This document shows, one piece after another, positions 28,742 through 38,138 of a DNA stretch of 64,000 nucleotides. Below the pieces are notes generated by a model, which saw only the letters and a program-made list of their open reading frames with translations, did no database searches and had not been told where the DNA came from. The stretch's first letter is position 1. Every line of letters begins with the position of its first letter. Where the stretch lies: the NCBI GenBank assembly GCA_039105265.1, contig JAPFFF010000076.1, forward strand, positions 1 through 64,000, written 5' to 3'. The translations under genes were made by a program, and so were the position numbers. Source of the stretch: Tritrichomonas musculus (lineage: Eukaryota; Parabasalia; Tritrichomonadida; Tritrichomonadidae).

Positions 28742-31700
28742 ATGACAAAACTAGAAGATACACCAACACCAAAATTATATGAACTCCTGAGCCTGATTGT
28801 AAATGAAGAGATCACAGAAGAAGATGACTTTTTTGTTAACAAGAACGATCTCATAGAAACTATTGCATATGAAATTTGTGATCATGGTTACGATGGTGAC
28901 AACATTTATGAAGCTATGTTCTGGTTCATGAAAGGTATAGAGCAAAATGAAAAAGCAAAAGTAACAAACCAAAAAGAAGAAGTGCCCGCGAAAGATGAAA
29001 TTCCCCAAGTGCCACCTCCAAAAGATATACCACGATACATTGACAATAATGATAACTACTTTTTGAAGAACTTGAAGAACAACATATGGAGGAATACCAC
29101 GAAAGATGATTCATTTGTTAAGATCACTTATAACGATTTCATCAAGCTCAAAGACGAACAAGAAAAAATAGTGGACGCGATTATGAAGAAACTTTATGAT
29201 TCACCAGAGGAGTGGCACATCAATTTCGAACAACTTACGAACCGCGGTAGAGATTTACTATTTCCTGCTCTTCATAATTTCTTCAACACTATTGTCAAGA
29301 ACTTCTCTGTCACAAATCAATACAAACTCAGATTCAAAGTTAATAATGAATGGCGGACTTTACCTTTGACACCAGAAGCTTTTAACAAACTAATGGAAAA
29401 CTTTACTAAGAAGCACTTTATATTTGACATGGATGATGTAAAACCTGAGTACTTTTATGAGAAAGGTAGCATGGAACTCCCAGAATGGTCTCTCTTTTCT
29501 CAACTCATCTTCAGTAAAACCAAAAATGTAAAAAGTAATACTGATCGTGGTGGTTCTTTCTTTCAATTCTTAGTCAAAGATAGCTGCCCACAAGAGATAG
29601 TAAAATACCTGACTCGCCTACAAATTTTCGACACTCTTGCCAACAGTAAAGGTAAACAACGAAAAGAACTCGATGACTGCTGCTTCATATATGCTCTTCA
29701 ACAAACAGGGTGCTATGATGATGAAACACTTAATAAAATGCGACTAAGAATCAACAACAGATATCTCTCCAATTCTGCTATCAACAATCTATGTCAAGAA
29801 TTTAAGATCCACATCAGTGTTTCCTTCATTAATGAAGAAGCGAATTCCAAAAACAAGAAGAAATCAATAGGGAAGAATTCATACATAGGAGTCGAGAAAG
29901 CAGAACCAAATCGTACTCACAAATTCAACATTTACGAGAAACACTACTTTATTGAAGAGCTGACACCATTTTCTACATACTACATTTCTCATCTCGCAGA
30001 GCTTTCACCAGACAAGGCTAACATGGAGTACAACAGCAATCATTGGAGGAAGGCAAGACATTTCATTAGTTCTTCCAATTTAGTGAGGGCATTGATGAAG
30101 AACAATTATTTTCGTCCATTAAATTTCGGAGACGGTTGTATTCTCAAAACTATTTTCAATAATGATATCAAGAAGGATGTCACAGGAATTAATCTTGATT
30201 ATGACGAACAATCCTGCACTCAACTTATTAAACCAAAAACAATGAAGAAGAAGACAATTGAAATCAATGATAAAAAGAGTTATTGGTACTGCGATTCTGA
30301 GGCTGACACTTCTGGAGACATTCATCGTCCATACATGTTCGTTCTTCAGTCCAAAGATGGCACAATAACTAAAACATTTAAAGGAGAAAATTGTAGTGTT
30401 TCATTTCTGGATTTCCTTCCTGATTTCTCTGTAGTGTACTTTCACAATCTTGCTTACGACATTAGATTTCTTTGTTCATATGGCATAAGGAAGTCTGTCA
30501 TTAAAGGAAACAAATTTATGAAAGGCACAATTGTCTACAAATCTAAAACACTCTATTTCCGTGACACACTTCCTATTCTCTCATGTAAGTTATCACAATT
30601 ACCATCAATGTTTAATCTCGATAGTGGACAGAAAGAAGTTTTCCCCTACAAATATTACACCATGGAGAGACTCAAGAAGAATGTTGGCGTGATTAATGAA
30701 GCAGGAGAAAATGAAGATAAGAGATGGACCGAAGAAACAAAACAACAATTCCGCCACAACTTAGACATTATTGGCTGTCGTCTCTCTGATACCACATTTG
30801 ACATGTACAAGTATGCAGAATTCTATTGCACCCAAGACGTGAACATTTTACGACAAGGCTTTAATAAATTCAGAGATGGTTTCATTAAAGATTTCAATAT
30901 AGATCCTTTCAACTTTGTCTCCATTTCTTCTCTCGCTAATGAAGTTTTCAATCAGAGAGTCTATTATGATCACGACTTATATAAATTAGGTGGTGTCCCT
31001 CGTTACTTTTGTTCACATGCTATTTACGGTGGGAGATGCATGACTGCTTACAACAAGAAATGGCACACACAAAAGAAGTTATGCGATTTCGATGCAGTAT
31101 CTTTGTATCCGTCTGCTATGGCACGCTTATATACCGTAAGTGGCACTCCTAAAGTTATTGAAAAAGAGAATCTCAATATGGAATTCCTCTCTAAGCAAAG
31201 TGCTTATGTTGTCGAAATTGAGGTCACAAAAGTAAACAAACATTACCCTTTCCCATTGTTAGTTCGCAAAGTTAATGGACTGAACTTAAATGATGACAGA
31301 ATAGGGAATGGAGAGCCCGTGAAGATGATCGTTGATAATATTTACCTTGAAGATCTCATTAATTTCCAGAAGATAGAGTTTACATTACTGAGAGGATACT
31401 ACTGGGACGGTAAGAAAGATTACACAATTCAAAAAATCATTAGGGAAATCTTCAATAAGAGACTCGAATACAAGAAGCAAAAAAATCCATTACAGAACTT
31501 ATACAAACTTATCATGAACAGCTGCTATGGTAAAACTATTGAGAGGCCCACAGATAAAGAGTTCAAGTATTTGTATGAGGGAGATGAATTAGAGAAGTAT
31601 TGGAAGAAGAATTACATGAAGATCAAAGAAGATGTCCAACTTCATAACTCAAAACTACATGCATTAAAAGTACTCAAGCCTATAGACGATCATTTTAATT

Positions 31701-32245
31701 TCTCATTACTAGGCATACAAGTTCTATCCATGAGTAAGAGAATCATGAATGAAGTTATGTGTCTGGCCCACGATATAGGATGTCACATATACTACCAAGA
31801 TACAGATAGCATGCACATAGAACTCAACGATTTACCCAAACTTGAGAAAGCCTATAAAGAAATGTACGGAAGAGAACTCATAGGTAGTGATTTAGGACAA
31901 TTCCATAGTGATTTCCCAACAATTAACAACCACAATGAAATGCCTGTTGCTATTGAAAGTTATTTCCTCATGAAGAAAATGTATATCGACAAGCTCATGG
32001 ACTCTACAGGTGATATAGATTTTATGATTCGTGGTAAAGGTCTAACATTAAATTCTATCAAACATGCGGCAAAACAATTTGGTGGCGATTATATGAAACT
32101 TTACGAGCATCTCTACAATGGAAACTCAATTACGTTTGATCTTACTCAAGGACAGCCATGTTTCAAGTTCAATTCAAATATGACTATCTCTACACTTACG
32201 AAATTCAAAAGAAAGATCAAAACAACTTATGAAGAAGGACCATGA
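28742..32245 (+). CDS. polB: Protein-primed type B DNA polymerase (Maverick A)
   Basis: 1167 residues. The proofreading exonuclease has CDSEAD (Exo I, about 517), HNLAYD (Exo II, about 568) and YCTQD (Exo III, about 695). The polymerase domain has DFDAVSLYPS (motif A, about 782), MNSCYGKT (motif B, about 926) and QDTDSMHIE (motif C, about 1019). The long spacing between motifs A and B fits the protein-primed subfamily with TPR insertions. The N-terminal 480 residues include CCFIYALQQTGCYDDE, a pattern common in the N-terminal part of related element polymerases. It replicates the transposon from its ends, probably primed by a terminal protein. The start is the first ATG after an A/T-rich leader with TTTATTTTTTTT. 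Confidence 0.93.
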   Translation: MTKLEDTPTPKLYELLSLIVNEEITEEDDFFVNKNDLIETIAYEICDHGYDGDNIYEAMFWFMKGIEQNEKAKVTNQKEEVPAKDEIPQVPPPKDIPRYIDNNDNYFLKNLKNNIWRNTTKDDSFVKITYNDFIKLKDEQEKIVDAIMKKLYDSPEEWHINFEQLTNRGRDLLFPALHNFFNTIVKNFSVTNQYKLRFKVNNEWRTLPLTPEAFNKLMENFTKKHFIFDMDDVKPEYFYEKGSMELPEWSLFSQLIFSKTKNVKSNTDRGGSFFQFLVKDSCPQEIVKYLTRLQIFDTLANSKGKQRKELDDCCFIYALQQTGCYDDETLNKMRLRINNRYLSNSAINNLCQEFKIHISVSFINEEANSKNKKKSIGKNSYIGVEKAEPNRTHKFNIYEKHYFIEELTPFSTYYISHLAELSPDKANMEYNSNHWRKARHFISSSNLVRALMKNNYFRPLNFGDGCILKTIFNNDIKKDVTGINLDYDEQSCTQLIKPKTMKKKTIEINDKKSYWYCDSEADTSGDIHRPYMFVLQSKDGTITKTFKGENCSVSFLDFLPDFSVVYFHNLAYDIRFLCSYGIRKSVIKGNKFMKGTIVYKSKTLYFRDTLPILSCKLSQLPSMFNLDSGQKEVFPYKYYTMERLKKNVGVINEAGENEDKRWTEETKQQFRHNLDIIGCRLSDTTFDMYKYAEFYCTQDVNILRQGFNKFRDGFIKDFNIDPFNFVSISSLANEVFNQRVYYDHDLYKLGGVPRYFCSHAIYGGRCMTAYNKKWHTQKKLCDFDAVSLYPSAMARLYTVSGTPKVIEKENLNMEFLSKQSAYVVEIEVTKVNKHYPFPLLVRKVNGLNLNDDRIGNGEPVKMIVDNIYLEDLINFQKIEFTLLRGYYWDGKKDYTIQKIIREIFNKRLEYKKQKNPLQNLYKLIMNSCYGKTIERPTDKEFKYLYEGDELEKYWKKNYMKIKEDVQLHNSKLHALKVLKPIDDHFNFSLLGIQVLSMSKRIMNEVMCLAHDIGCHIYYQDTDSMHIELNDLPKLEKAYKEMYGRELIGSDLGQFHSDFPTINNHNEMPVAIESYFLMKKMYIDKLMDSTGDIDFMIRGKGLTLNSIKHAAKQFGGDYMKLYEHLYNGNSITFDLTQGQPCFKFNSNMTISTLTKFKRKIKTTYEEGP

Positions 32246-32353
32246 ATGAGCATCACAAAAAAAGTTCACCATATTTTTCTTTTCATAATTGGTGCGAGGT
32301 CATGAGCCATAATTGGTGCGATCCATAATTGGGGCATGGGGAGAGCAATGTTT
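32246..32353. repeat. Short direct repeats between polymerase and integrase genes (Maverick A)
   Basis: CATAATTGGTGCGA occurs at about 32284 and 32311 and in a variant (CATAATTGGGGCAT) at about 32325. The repeats lie between the convergent polymerase and integrase stop codons. Possibly a transcription-end region; function unknown. Confidence 0.5.
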
Positions 32354-33484
32354 TTAACCATACATCTTCTTTAATCTATATCTCGGTACTACTTGCTCAT
32401 TATTTTTGTCATCTCTCACTCTATACAAACCATCTTCATAACCAACTACAAAATGTTCTCCAGGCTGTATAACCCTTCTTCTTTTCATCATTGTATCTTT
32501 AGGATTGTAGACCTTTACATTAGTCCCATTTTCTAATTTCCAATCTTTTCTGTTCATAATTTCATAGTTCTCTTGTACGATCTTCCTTACTATGAATTCT
32601 TCAAGGTCCGCATCATCTTGCACCATCTTTGGAGTTACATCAAATCCTGCATACTTAGATAGAGTCTTGTGTGGGCTATTGTTGTACTGCCAAACTATTT
32701 CACTCATAATGTTCGGCGTAATTCTTTCTACTTTCATTAAGTAAGCCATATCACGAATAGTACGTATAACTCTATCTATGATTCCCAATGATGAATGCAA
32801 AGGTTCTGTATGCCCTCCCACTTTTTGTCTTCTCACTTTTTCAAACTTAATTCTTTGTGGAAAATCATGGTAAACATTGATAGCCTCCTCAGAGAAGAAA
32901 GCTTTTTCTGCATCCCCTATTAACTTTTCCACATATAGATTATCAAAGTCTACCATATCACCAAGAGCATTAATAAATACCTGCGCTGATTTGATTTCCC
33001 TAGTTATGACTCTATTACCGTTATTCACTGCTACATTCACAGGTCTAGCAAATAAGTAACGAGTATTAATGTTGATAGCAATAAGGTACACAATATCCTG
33101 AGTCTGCATCAAGTCTATCAAGTATGTATATCTACTAGTGACAGAGTGCAGCTGAAACTTTTTGATGTTCTCCTTTAATGGAAAATTATTACTGTGGATC
33201 TCTTCTGTGTTCTTCCTAAGTCTACTCTCTAATTCTTGTAACCTTGCTACCTTATTTTTGGACTTGAATCCTATGAGGTTATTAATTGGTGGCTCCACTA
33301 ATAAATCACCATATTTTCTGATATACCTTTTCTCATATTCTTTATACCAATTATCTAGCTTCCTCTTTGTGGGCCTAAAGTTTTGCATAAGTAAGTTAAA
33401 TTCGTTGTAGGTAAGCTTTTTAGGGTTTTCATTTACGAGCTGCTCTATTCTCACACCTTCAAATGCTGACGAAAACACATTCAT
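32354..33484 (-). CDS. int: Retrovirus-like integrase (Maverick A)
   Basis: 377 residues from the preferred start (MNVFSSAFEGVRIEQLVNE); an upstream in-frame ATG at 33601 would overlap the divergent gene. The catalytic core runs from YTYLIDLMQT (first Asp) through LIGDAEKAFFS (second Asp) to IIDRVIRTIRD, where the third acidic residue is Asp rather than the usual Glu. WQYNNSPHKTL follows, typical of rve integrases. The C-terminus (GEHFVVGYEDGLYRVRDDKN) looks like the SH3/chromo-like beta domain. It cuts and joins the element ends. Homologous to the integrase of Maverick B at 43871-44950. Confidence 0.9.
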   Translation of the reverse strand: MNVFSSAFEGVRIEQLVNENPKKLTYNEFNLLMQNFRPTKRKLDNWYKEYEKRYIRKYGDLLVEPPINNLIGFKSKNKVARLQELESRLRKNTEEIHSNNFPLKENIKKFQLHSVTSRYTYLIDLMQTQDIVYLIAININTRYLFARPVNVAVNNGNRVITREIKSAQVFINALGDMVDFDNLYVEKLIGDAEKAFFSEEAINVYHDFPQRIKFEKVRRQKVGGHTEPLHSSLGIIDRVIRTIRDMAYLMKVERITPNIMSEIVWQYNNSPHKTLSKYAGFDVTPKMVQDDADLEEFIVRKIVQENYEIMNRKDWKLENGTNVKVYNPKDTMMKRRRVIQPGEHFVVGYEDGLYRVRDDKNNEQVVPRYRLKKMYG

Positions 33485-33504
33485 ACTTTTTATTTCAACT
33501 AAAA

Positions 33505-33768
33505 ATGTCAATGACGTTACAGCCACGCTCAGGACAAGCCTTCGCGAGTCTTCCACCACTCCGAAGACCACATCAGAGAAGTACATTTGCAACTCAAACA
33601 TTAAAACAGATCAACAGTAGACTTCAATATTACAGACGAGTTCTTAATACACCTATGCCCGAAGATGAGAAAGGAATTATGAAAAGACAGAAATTACAAG
33701 CCAAATATGAGAGAGATATGAGAGTTAGAAGATTATTAAACCGAGCAATTTCTAATTATTATTCATGA
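33505..33768 (+). CDS. Small Arg-rich protein (Maverick A)
   Basis: 87 residues, starting MSMTLQPRSGQAFASLPPLR at the ATG directly after an AAAA leader, 20 bp from the divergent integrase start. It is strongly basic, with a helical C-terminal half (KLQAKYERDMRVRRLLNRAI). A DNA-binding or core-like role is possible from charge alone. I see no homolog in Maverick B and cannot name a family. Confidence 0.6.
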   Translation: MSMTLQPRSGQAFASLPPLRRPHQRSTFATQTLKQINSRLQYYRRVLNTPMPEDEKGIMKRQKLQAKYERDMRVRRLLNRAISNYYS

Positions 33769-33795
33769 GCATTTTTGTTTCTTGTTGGTTATTAA

Positions 33796-34362
33796 ATGTC
33801 TAACACTCTTCGCCAAGCTAGAATTTTATCAAGTGAGAATGACGCTAGTGTAAAACAAGAGCAGAACACAAATGTTAACATAAAAATAACTCCTAACAAA
33901 AGTACCCAACCTCCTAATCCACCACAAGTTACATATCCTCAAGTGTCTCCAGTAAATTTTACTTCACAGACGACACCATCAGCATTTCCATCAGTACAAG
34001 CAACAAGCAGAGGTATAGCAGATTTGGGCACTGAACTTGATTCACTTGAGAAGAAAAACAAATTTCTAGAAATGCTGGTTGCCATGTATGAAACAAATCC
34101 TCTGAAAATCAATAGTTATGTAGTTTGTGATAGTAAATTGCTGATGAACATGATTAAACTTTTAACAGATGCCGACAAAATAGAGTTAGTATTAGATGAG
34201 TCAGATGTTGGGTGTGGGTGTAGTGGTGCCAATAGTAAGTTCATCAAGATCGACAAAATTCTGGTATACAAAAATAACAAAGCTGAAGATCTAAAGTATG
34301 GTTATAACGAAATCTATACACAATTTATAAGATATGGTGTGAGCTTGAAGATTGTAGTGTAA
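33796..34362 (+). CDS. Conserved Maverick protein with N-terminal SSENDASVK motif (Maverick A)
   Basis: 188 residues. The N-terminus (QARILSSENDASVKQEQNTN) and the C-terminal 110 residues (KNKFLEMLVAMYETNPLKI, a CGCSG cluster, KFIKIDKILVYKNN) are shared with the Maverick B protein at 57942-58517. The Pro/Gln-rich linker between them is not conserved. In both elements it lies on the plus strand upstream of the ATPase gene, though further away here. Its role is unknown; the conserved gene in a capsid-gene setting suggests a virion or packaging protein. Confidence 0.8.
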   Translation: MSNTLRQARILSSENDASVKQEQNTNVNIKITPNKSTQPPNPPQVTYPQVSPVNFTSQTTPSAFPSVQATSRGIADLGTELDSLEKKNKFLEMLVAMYETNPLKINSYVVCDSKLLMNMIKLLTDADKIELVLDESDVGCGCSGANSKFIKIDKILVYKNNKAEDLKYGYNEIYTQFIRYGVSLKIVV

Positions 34363-34392
34363 GCAATGATAGCAACCATAAATGAATGTCTC

Positions 34393-36981
34393 TCACGATT
34401 TGAATAATGCTAGTGTATGTTCATTTATTTTTGCACTTACTTTTCCAACTATTGATTGCTGAATGCGTAAAGTCATAGCATAATCCTCATCTAAGATCCT
34501 GCCATCATACAACAGCACATCTCCTACAGCATAAATGTTAGCATCATCAACATAGAAAAGGTAGTCTCCATGTGTAGCAAAAGTTATGTTACCGTTTTCT
34601 TCATCCACATTAGTAACAACACCAACAAACTCTTTCCATGATCCATCTATGACTACAGAACATATACAATCAGTACTGTCTGTTGCTGATGATGAAATCC
34701 AAACACAGCTTCGTCGCGAGGGCTCGCAGCTACTGGCATTCTCTCTCTTGTACACATGACCTGACATAAACACAGGCTTTCCAACTTTGAAGTCAGATAT
34801 TTCTTCCCCAGCTTCTATAGGTGCGAGATGTGTAATAGTTGTGCTGTTTCCATATTCCTTCAACATAGATTCATAAACAACAGGATCATGAGGGTTATAA
34901 TCTACCTTTTTTGTCAATTCATGATCTATAATTTTTGTGGAGTACACAGTTTTTGACTCGGATGCTGGTTCATTAACAATGTAGAAATCTTTTACTTTTA
35001 ATGAGGTTGTTCCGTAATAGGCATCAGATATAACAGTATCAGACACCCAGAATGTATCAAATGAGTCACTTCTGACTTCGAAAATTCTTGGATCCACAGG
35101 TTCGAAACTAGTACTGAAGCCTTTATATTTCTTAGTTCCATCAGCATTAGTAGCATCAATATATACATTGACAACATCCCATAGCGCGTTAATGTCTTTA
35201 ACACAGTATTTCTCATTTTTGATTTCTATCTCAATTGGTGTCATCTTGTCAAAATCAATATTGATAACATTTGTTTTTGCATTTTCTACATCAGTTTTGA
35301 GTGCATAAGGTTCTAGATCAACATTAGGTATTTCAGTTTTGAGTGCATAAGGTTCGAGATCAACATTAGGAATATCACTTTTCAGAGCACAATCACTATT
35401 ACGTACTTCTTCAAGATAATTTTCTGGAATATAACACTCTCTGCCTTTATAAGTTGATTTCACTAATTTTTCGTTAATACGGTACTCAAAAGCGTAAGAA
35501 ATAAGATCATACATACTATCATGTATATACAATATTTTTAGGTTACGACAATCCGAAAACATACCGGTACACGACGATGGTTCAACTGTAGCTGCTGTGA
35601 TTATGTTTGAAATATCTAAAACTTCTAAAGCTGCACAATAAGAACACAAACTGTCAATAGTTACCACATTCCTCGAATAAAACATAGATAAATCAGCTTC
35701 CTTTAGTTTAAAACACTGATCACACGCATCAAAGAAAAGATTACATAAATTATTGCTATATCTCTTATCAAATTTTATAGTCTCTAGGTTATTACACTTA
35801 AATATTAAATTTGTACATGATTTAACATTAGAAATATCAAAGTTGGTAAGATCTATATGAATTACGGTTTTAGAACAATTTCCGAATGAATACAAAGAAG
35901 TTATATCTCTACCATTGAAATCAGTAGCAACAGAGATACTTGCAGGACAATTAGCGTTAAGCCGAATATTACCAAACTTAACAACCTTATCATTGTAAAC
36001 TATACTTGGAACAAACTTTGTTAACTTCGCTACTGTTTCTAGAGTTGTGATTCTATCATTACTAACATCATAAGTATAATTGCCATAAGTAAAAACATTT
36101 TTTGTGATAGTCTTTACAAACAATATTGTAGTTTCACTCTCTACATTACACTTGATATAGCCAACTTTATCACTCTCATAAGCAACATAATTTGCTACAT
36201 AATCAACTGTATCTTCTATTTTTACATATACTTCTTTGTCATTTATGCTTACATTATGTGAAACAGTGAAAGAGGTAGAAGTTCCATCTTCAAACACAGC
36301 CTTTATAGCTAGAGTGCAATCTTTCCTGTTATATATTTCATTCTTTTCTTGGTCATACGCTAATAATTTATCTTCAACCAGTTTTACAGTAGGCACAGCA
36401 ACATCATTAGCGGTATCATGTTGTGAGTTTATTATTGTTGGTAATTCAGTTTTGAGTGCATATGGAGTAAGATCAACAGTAGGGATATCAGTTTTGAGTG
36501 CATACTTCTCTTCGGCAACTTCTTTGGTCTCATACTTATTAAATTCATATGCTAGTTCATCTTCGTCAACAAATTTCTCTTCTACTTGTGCAGCGGTATA
36601 ATGATCTTCTGCTAATTCAGTTTTTAGAACATATGGACTCAAATCTACTGTAACAATCTCATCTTTCTTCACATATGGAGTAAGGTCTGGTATTTCATCT
36701 TTCTTGGCATATATGGTCATGTCTTTATTTTCAACAGCTGCGATTCTCTCTTCATGATTTACAAGCTGTGATTTTATAGAAATTCCTCCAAGAATCATAT
36801 CTCCATCAACAATAACATCATCTTTAACATATATAGATTCATAGTCAGTGTTGTTGTTTCCAGAATTGCTACATACAAAGGCACCATCCTCAACATTTTT
36901 CTTTGTTAGTATTCCTGTCATTTGATATAAAAAGAAAAGTCCAACAACAATGATACTTACAATAGTGATAACCAACAACAA
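34393..36981 (-). CDS. Membrane-anchored fibre-like protein with LRR-like insert (Maverick A)
   Basis: 862 residues. An N-terminal transmembrane helix (LLVITIVSIIVVGLFFLYQM) is followed by repeats of the type YALKTDIPTVDLTPYALKTE and EEKFVDEDELAYEFNKYET, like phage tail-fibre stalks. The middle (about 315-520) carries units such as NNLETIKFDKRYSNN and LEVLDISNI, which resemble BspA/DUF285 leucine-rich repeats. The C-terminal 160 residues (TTITHLAPIEAG, DCICSVVIDGSWKEFVGVV) are homologous to the end of the Maverick B protein at 48736-51897. The N-anchor and C-terminal head suggest a surface spike. Function is inferred only. Confidence 0.8.
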   Translation of the reverse strand: MLLVITIVSIIVVGLFFLYQMTGILTKKNVEDGAFVCSNSGNNNTDYESIYVKDDVIVDGDMILGGISIKSQLVNHEERIAAVENKDMTIYAKKDEIPDLTPYVKKDEIVTVDLSPYVLKTELAEDHYTAAQVEEKFVDEDELAYEFNKYETKEVAEEKYALKTDIPTVDLTPYALKTELPTIINSQHDTANDVAVPTVKLVEDKLLAYDQEKNEIYNRKDCTLAIKAVFEDGTSTSFTVSHNVSINDKEVYVKIEDTVDYVANYVAYESDKVGYIKCNVESETTILFVKTITKNVFTYGNYTYDVSNDRITTLETVAKLTKFVPSIVYNDKVVKFGNIRLNANCPASISVATDFNGRDITSLYSFGNCSKTVIHIDLTNFDISNVKSCTNLIFKCNNLETIKFDKRYSNNLCNLFFDACDQCFKLKEADLSMFYSRNVVTIDSLCSYCAALEVLDISNIITAATVEPSSCTGMFSDCRNLKILYIHDSMYDLISYAFEYRINEKLVKSTYKGRECYIPENYLEEVRNSDCALKSDIPNVDLEPYALKTEIPNVDLEPYALKTDVENAKTNVINIDFDKMTPIEIEIKNEKYCVKDINALWDVVNVYIDATNADGTKKYKGFSTSFEPVDPRIFEVRSDSFDTFWVSDTVISDAYYGTTSLKVKDFYIVNEPASESKTVYSTKIIDHELTKKVDYNPHDPVVYESMLKEYGNSTTITHLAPIEAGEEISDFKVGKPVFMSGHVYKRENASSCEPSRRSCVWISSSATDSTDCICSVVIDGSWKEFVGVVTNVDEENGNITFATHGDYLFYVDDANIYAVGDVLLYDGRILDEDYAMTLRIQQSIVGKVSAKINEHTLALFKS

Positions 36982-37672
36982 TACTTACAATAGCAACTTA
37001 CATGAATGATATTCTCATTTCTGATTTTCATCAATGCTACCTACAATATTGACTTTCATGAATGATATTTACACATCTGAGAAAGAGAAATGGTAGTGGT
37101 AAAAATGAAATCTCAAAAAACTATTCCCTATACTGATTTTCATAATTACTACCAACAATATTGAAACCTACATGTGATATTCTATTCCAGACTTCCGAGA
37201 AACTACTCTCACTATCAAATGACCTCATTTAATACTCCTACTGCATACTGATTTTTGATATTTACACTACTAACTCGGAAGGTTTGTCAAGAATAGTAAA
37301 ACAGAAATTTGATAAGTAGAGTAACAAAACAGAGAATTGATAAGTAGAGTAACAATTATGAAAATCAGTATTGTAGGTAGCATTGATGAAAATCAGAAAT
37401 GAGAATAGCAATTATGAAAGTCAGTATTGTAGGTATCATTGATGAAAGTCAGTACTGAGAATAGCAATTATGAAAATCAGAAATGAGAGTATCAGAGATG
37501 AAGATCAGAAATGAGAATAACAAAAATAGATGTCAGTATTGCAGGTATCATGTGCGAAAGTCAGTATTGCAGGTATCATGTGCGAAAGTCAGTATTGCAG
37601 GTACCATTTAGCTCAATCCGAGCTTTCGCGAGGTTTCTGATTATCGATAGTGCTTCGCTCTCTTTCCCCAGT
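36982..37672. repeat. Direct and inverted repeat region (Maverick A)
   Basis: 37340-37610 holds many copies of phrases such as GAAAATCAGTATTGTAGGTA and GAAAGTCAGTATTGCAGGTA, including a 27-bp unit repeated near 37532-37606. The reverse complement of the same phrases (CTACCTACAATATTGACTTT) occurs at 37020-37070, so the region can fold into a long imperfect hairpin. No gene seen. It lies upstream of the fibre gene start and could hold promoter or recombination signals. Confidence 0.7.
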
Positions 37673-38005
37673 TCAATATTCTAATTTCAGAAATAGTGTA
37701 AAGTTGTCTGGCTCAATAATGTTACCATTCGTGTCTGTAAACCATACTTTAAACTGTCTTTTCGTACCTACAAATTCATATTTTCTATTATCATCAGGAG
37801 GTACAACATTAGCATACCATACTAGAGAATCACAATACTCATCTCTCTGTATAAAGCTACAATGAATTTCAGTTTCGCCATCAAGATATCCTTTACAAGT
37901 TGCACGACAGTATTGAAAGGAAATATATCTTTTGTTTAAGCTGCTTGTAAATTCTGATGGTAAATTATTGATGTAGTCTTTGGTGATGTAGTAAGTTTTG
38001 ACCAT
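37673..38005 (-). CDS. Small conserved Maverick protein (Maverick A)
   Basis: 110 residues, start MVKTYYITKDYINNLPSEFT. It is homologous along its length to the Maverick B protein at 44940-45290, sharing KRYISFQYC / KKYIVVQYC and the C-terminal VWFTDTNGNIIEPDNF / LWFTDMKGNVIEPESF. Four Cys residues; predicted mostly beta by eye. Function unknown. Conservation across two divergent elements points to a structural or virion role. Confidence 0.8.
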   Translation of the reverse strand: MVKTYYITKDYINNLPSEFTSSLNKRYISFQYCRATCKGYLDGETEIHCSFIQRDEYCDSLVWYANVVPPDDNRKYEFVGTKRQFKVWFTDTNGNIIEPDNFTLFLKLEY

Positions 38006-38043
38006 TTTTATGAAAAAGAAAAGAAATTATCGTTGCTTCTTCA

Positions 38044-38116
38044 TTTGTGAGAACCATTTATGTTTTGCAATTTGTGAGAACCATTTATGTTTTGCAATTT
38101 GTGAGAACCATTTATG
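38044..38116 (+). repeat. Three 27-bp repeats between divergent genes (Maverick A)
   Basis: TTTGTGAGAACCATTTATGT plus TTTGCAA occurs two and a half times, directly upstream of the calcium-loop protein gene. The phrase GAGAACCAT(T/A)(T/A)ATG is echoed by the GGGAACCATAAATGAGAA array behind the same gene (39494-39582). Confidence 0.7.
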
Positions 38117-38138
38117 TTATTTTTCTGAAAATTTAAAA

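Noticed and set aside
33485-33601. Longer integrase start on the minus strand
   Set aside because: It would overlap the divergent Arg-rich gene, and the extra residues resemble no integrase N-terminus.
37998-38138. Upstream start for the calcium-loop protein gene
   Set aside because: The extra codons translate the 27-bp repeats (ICENHLCFA repeated) and overlap the divergent gene. The ATG at 38139 has the typical AAAATG context.
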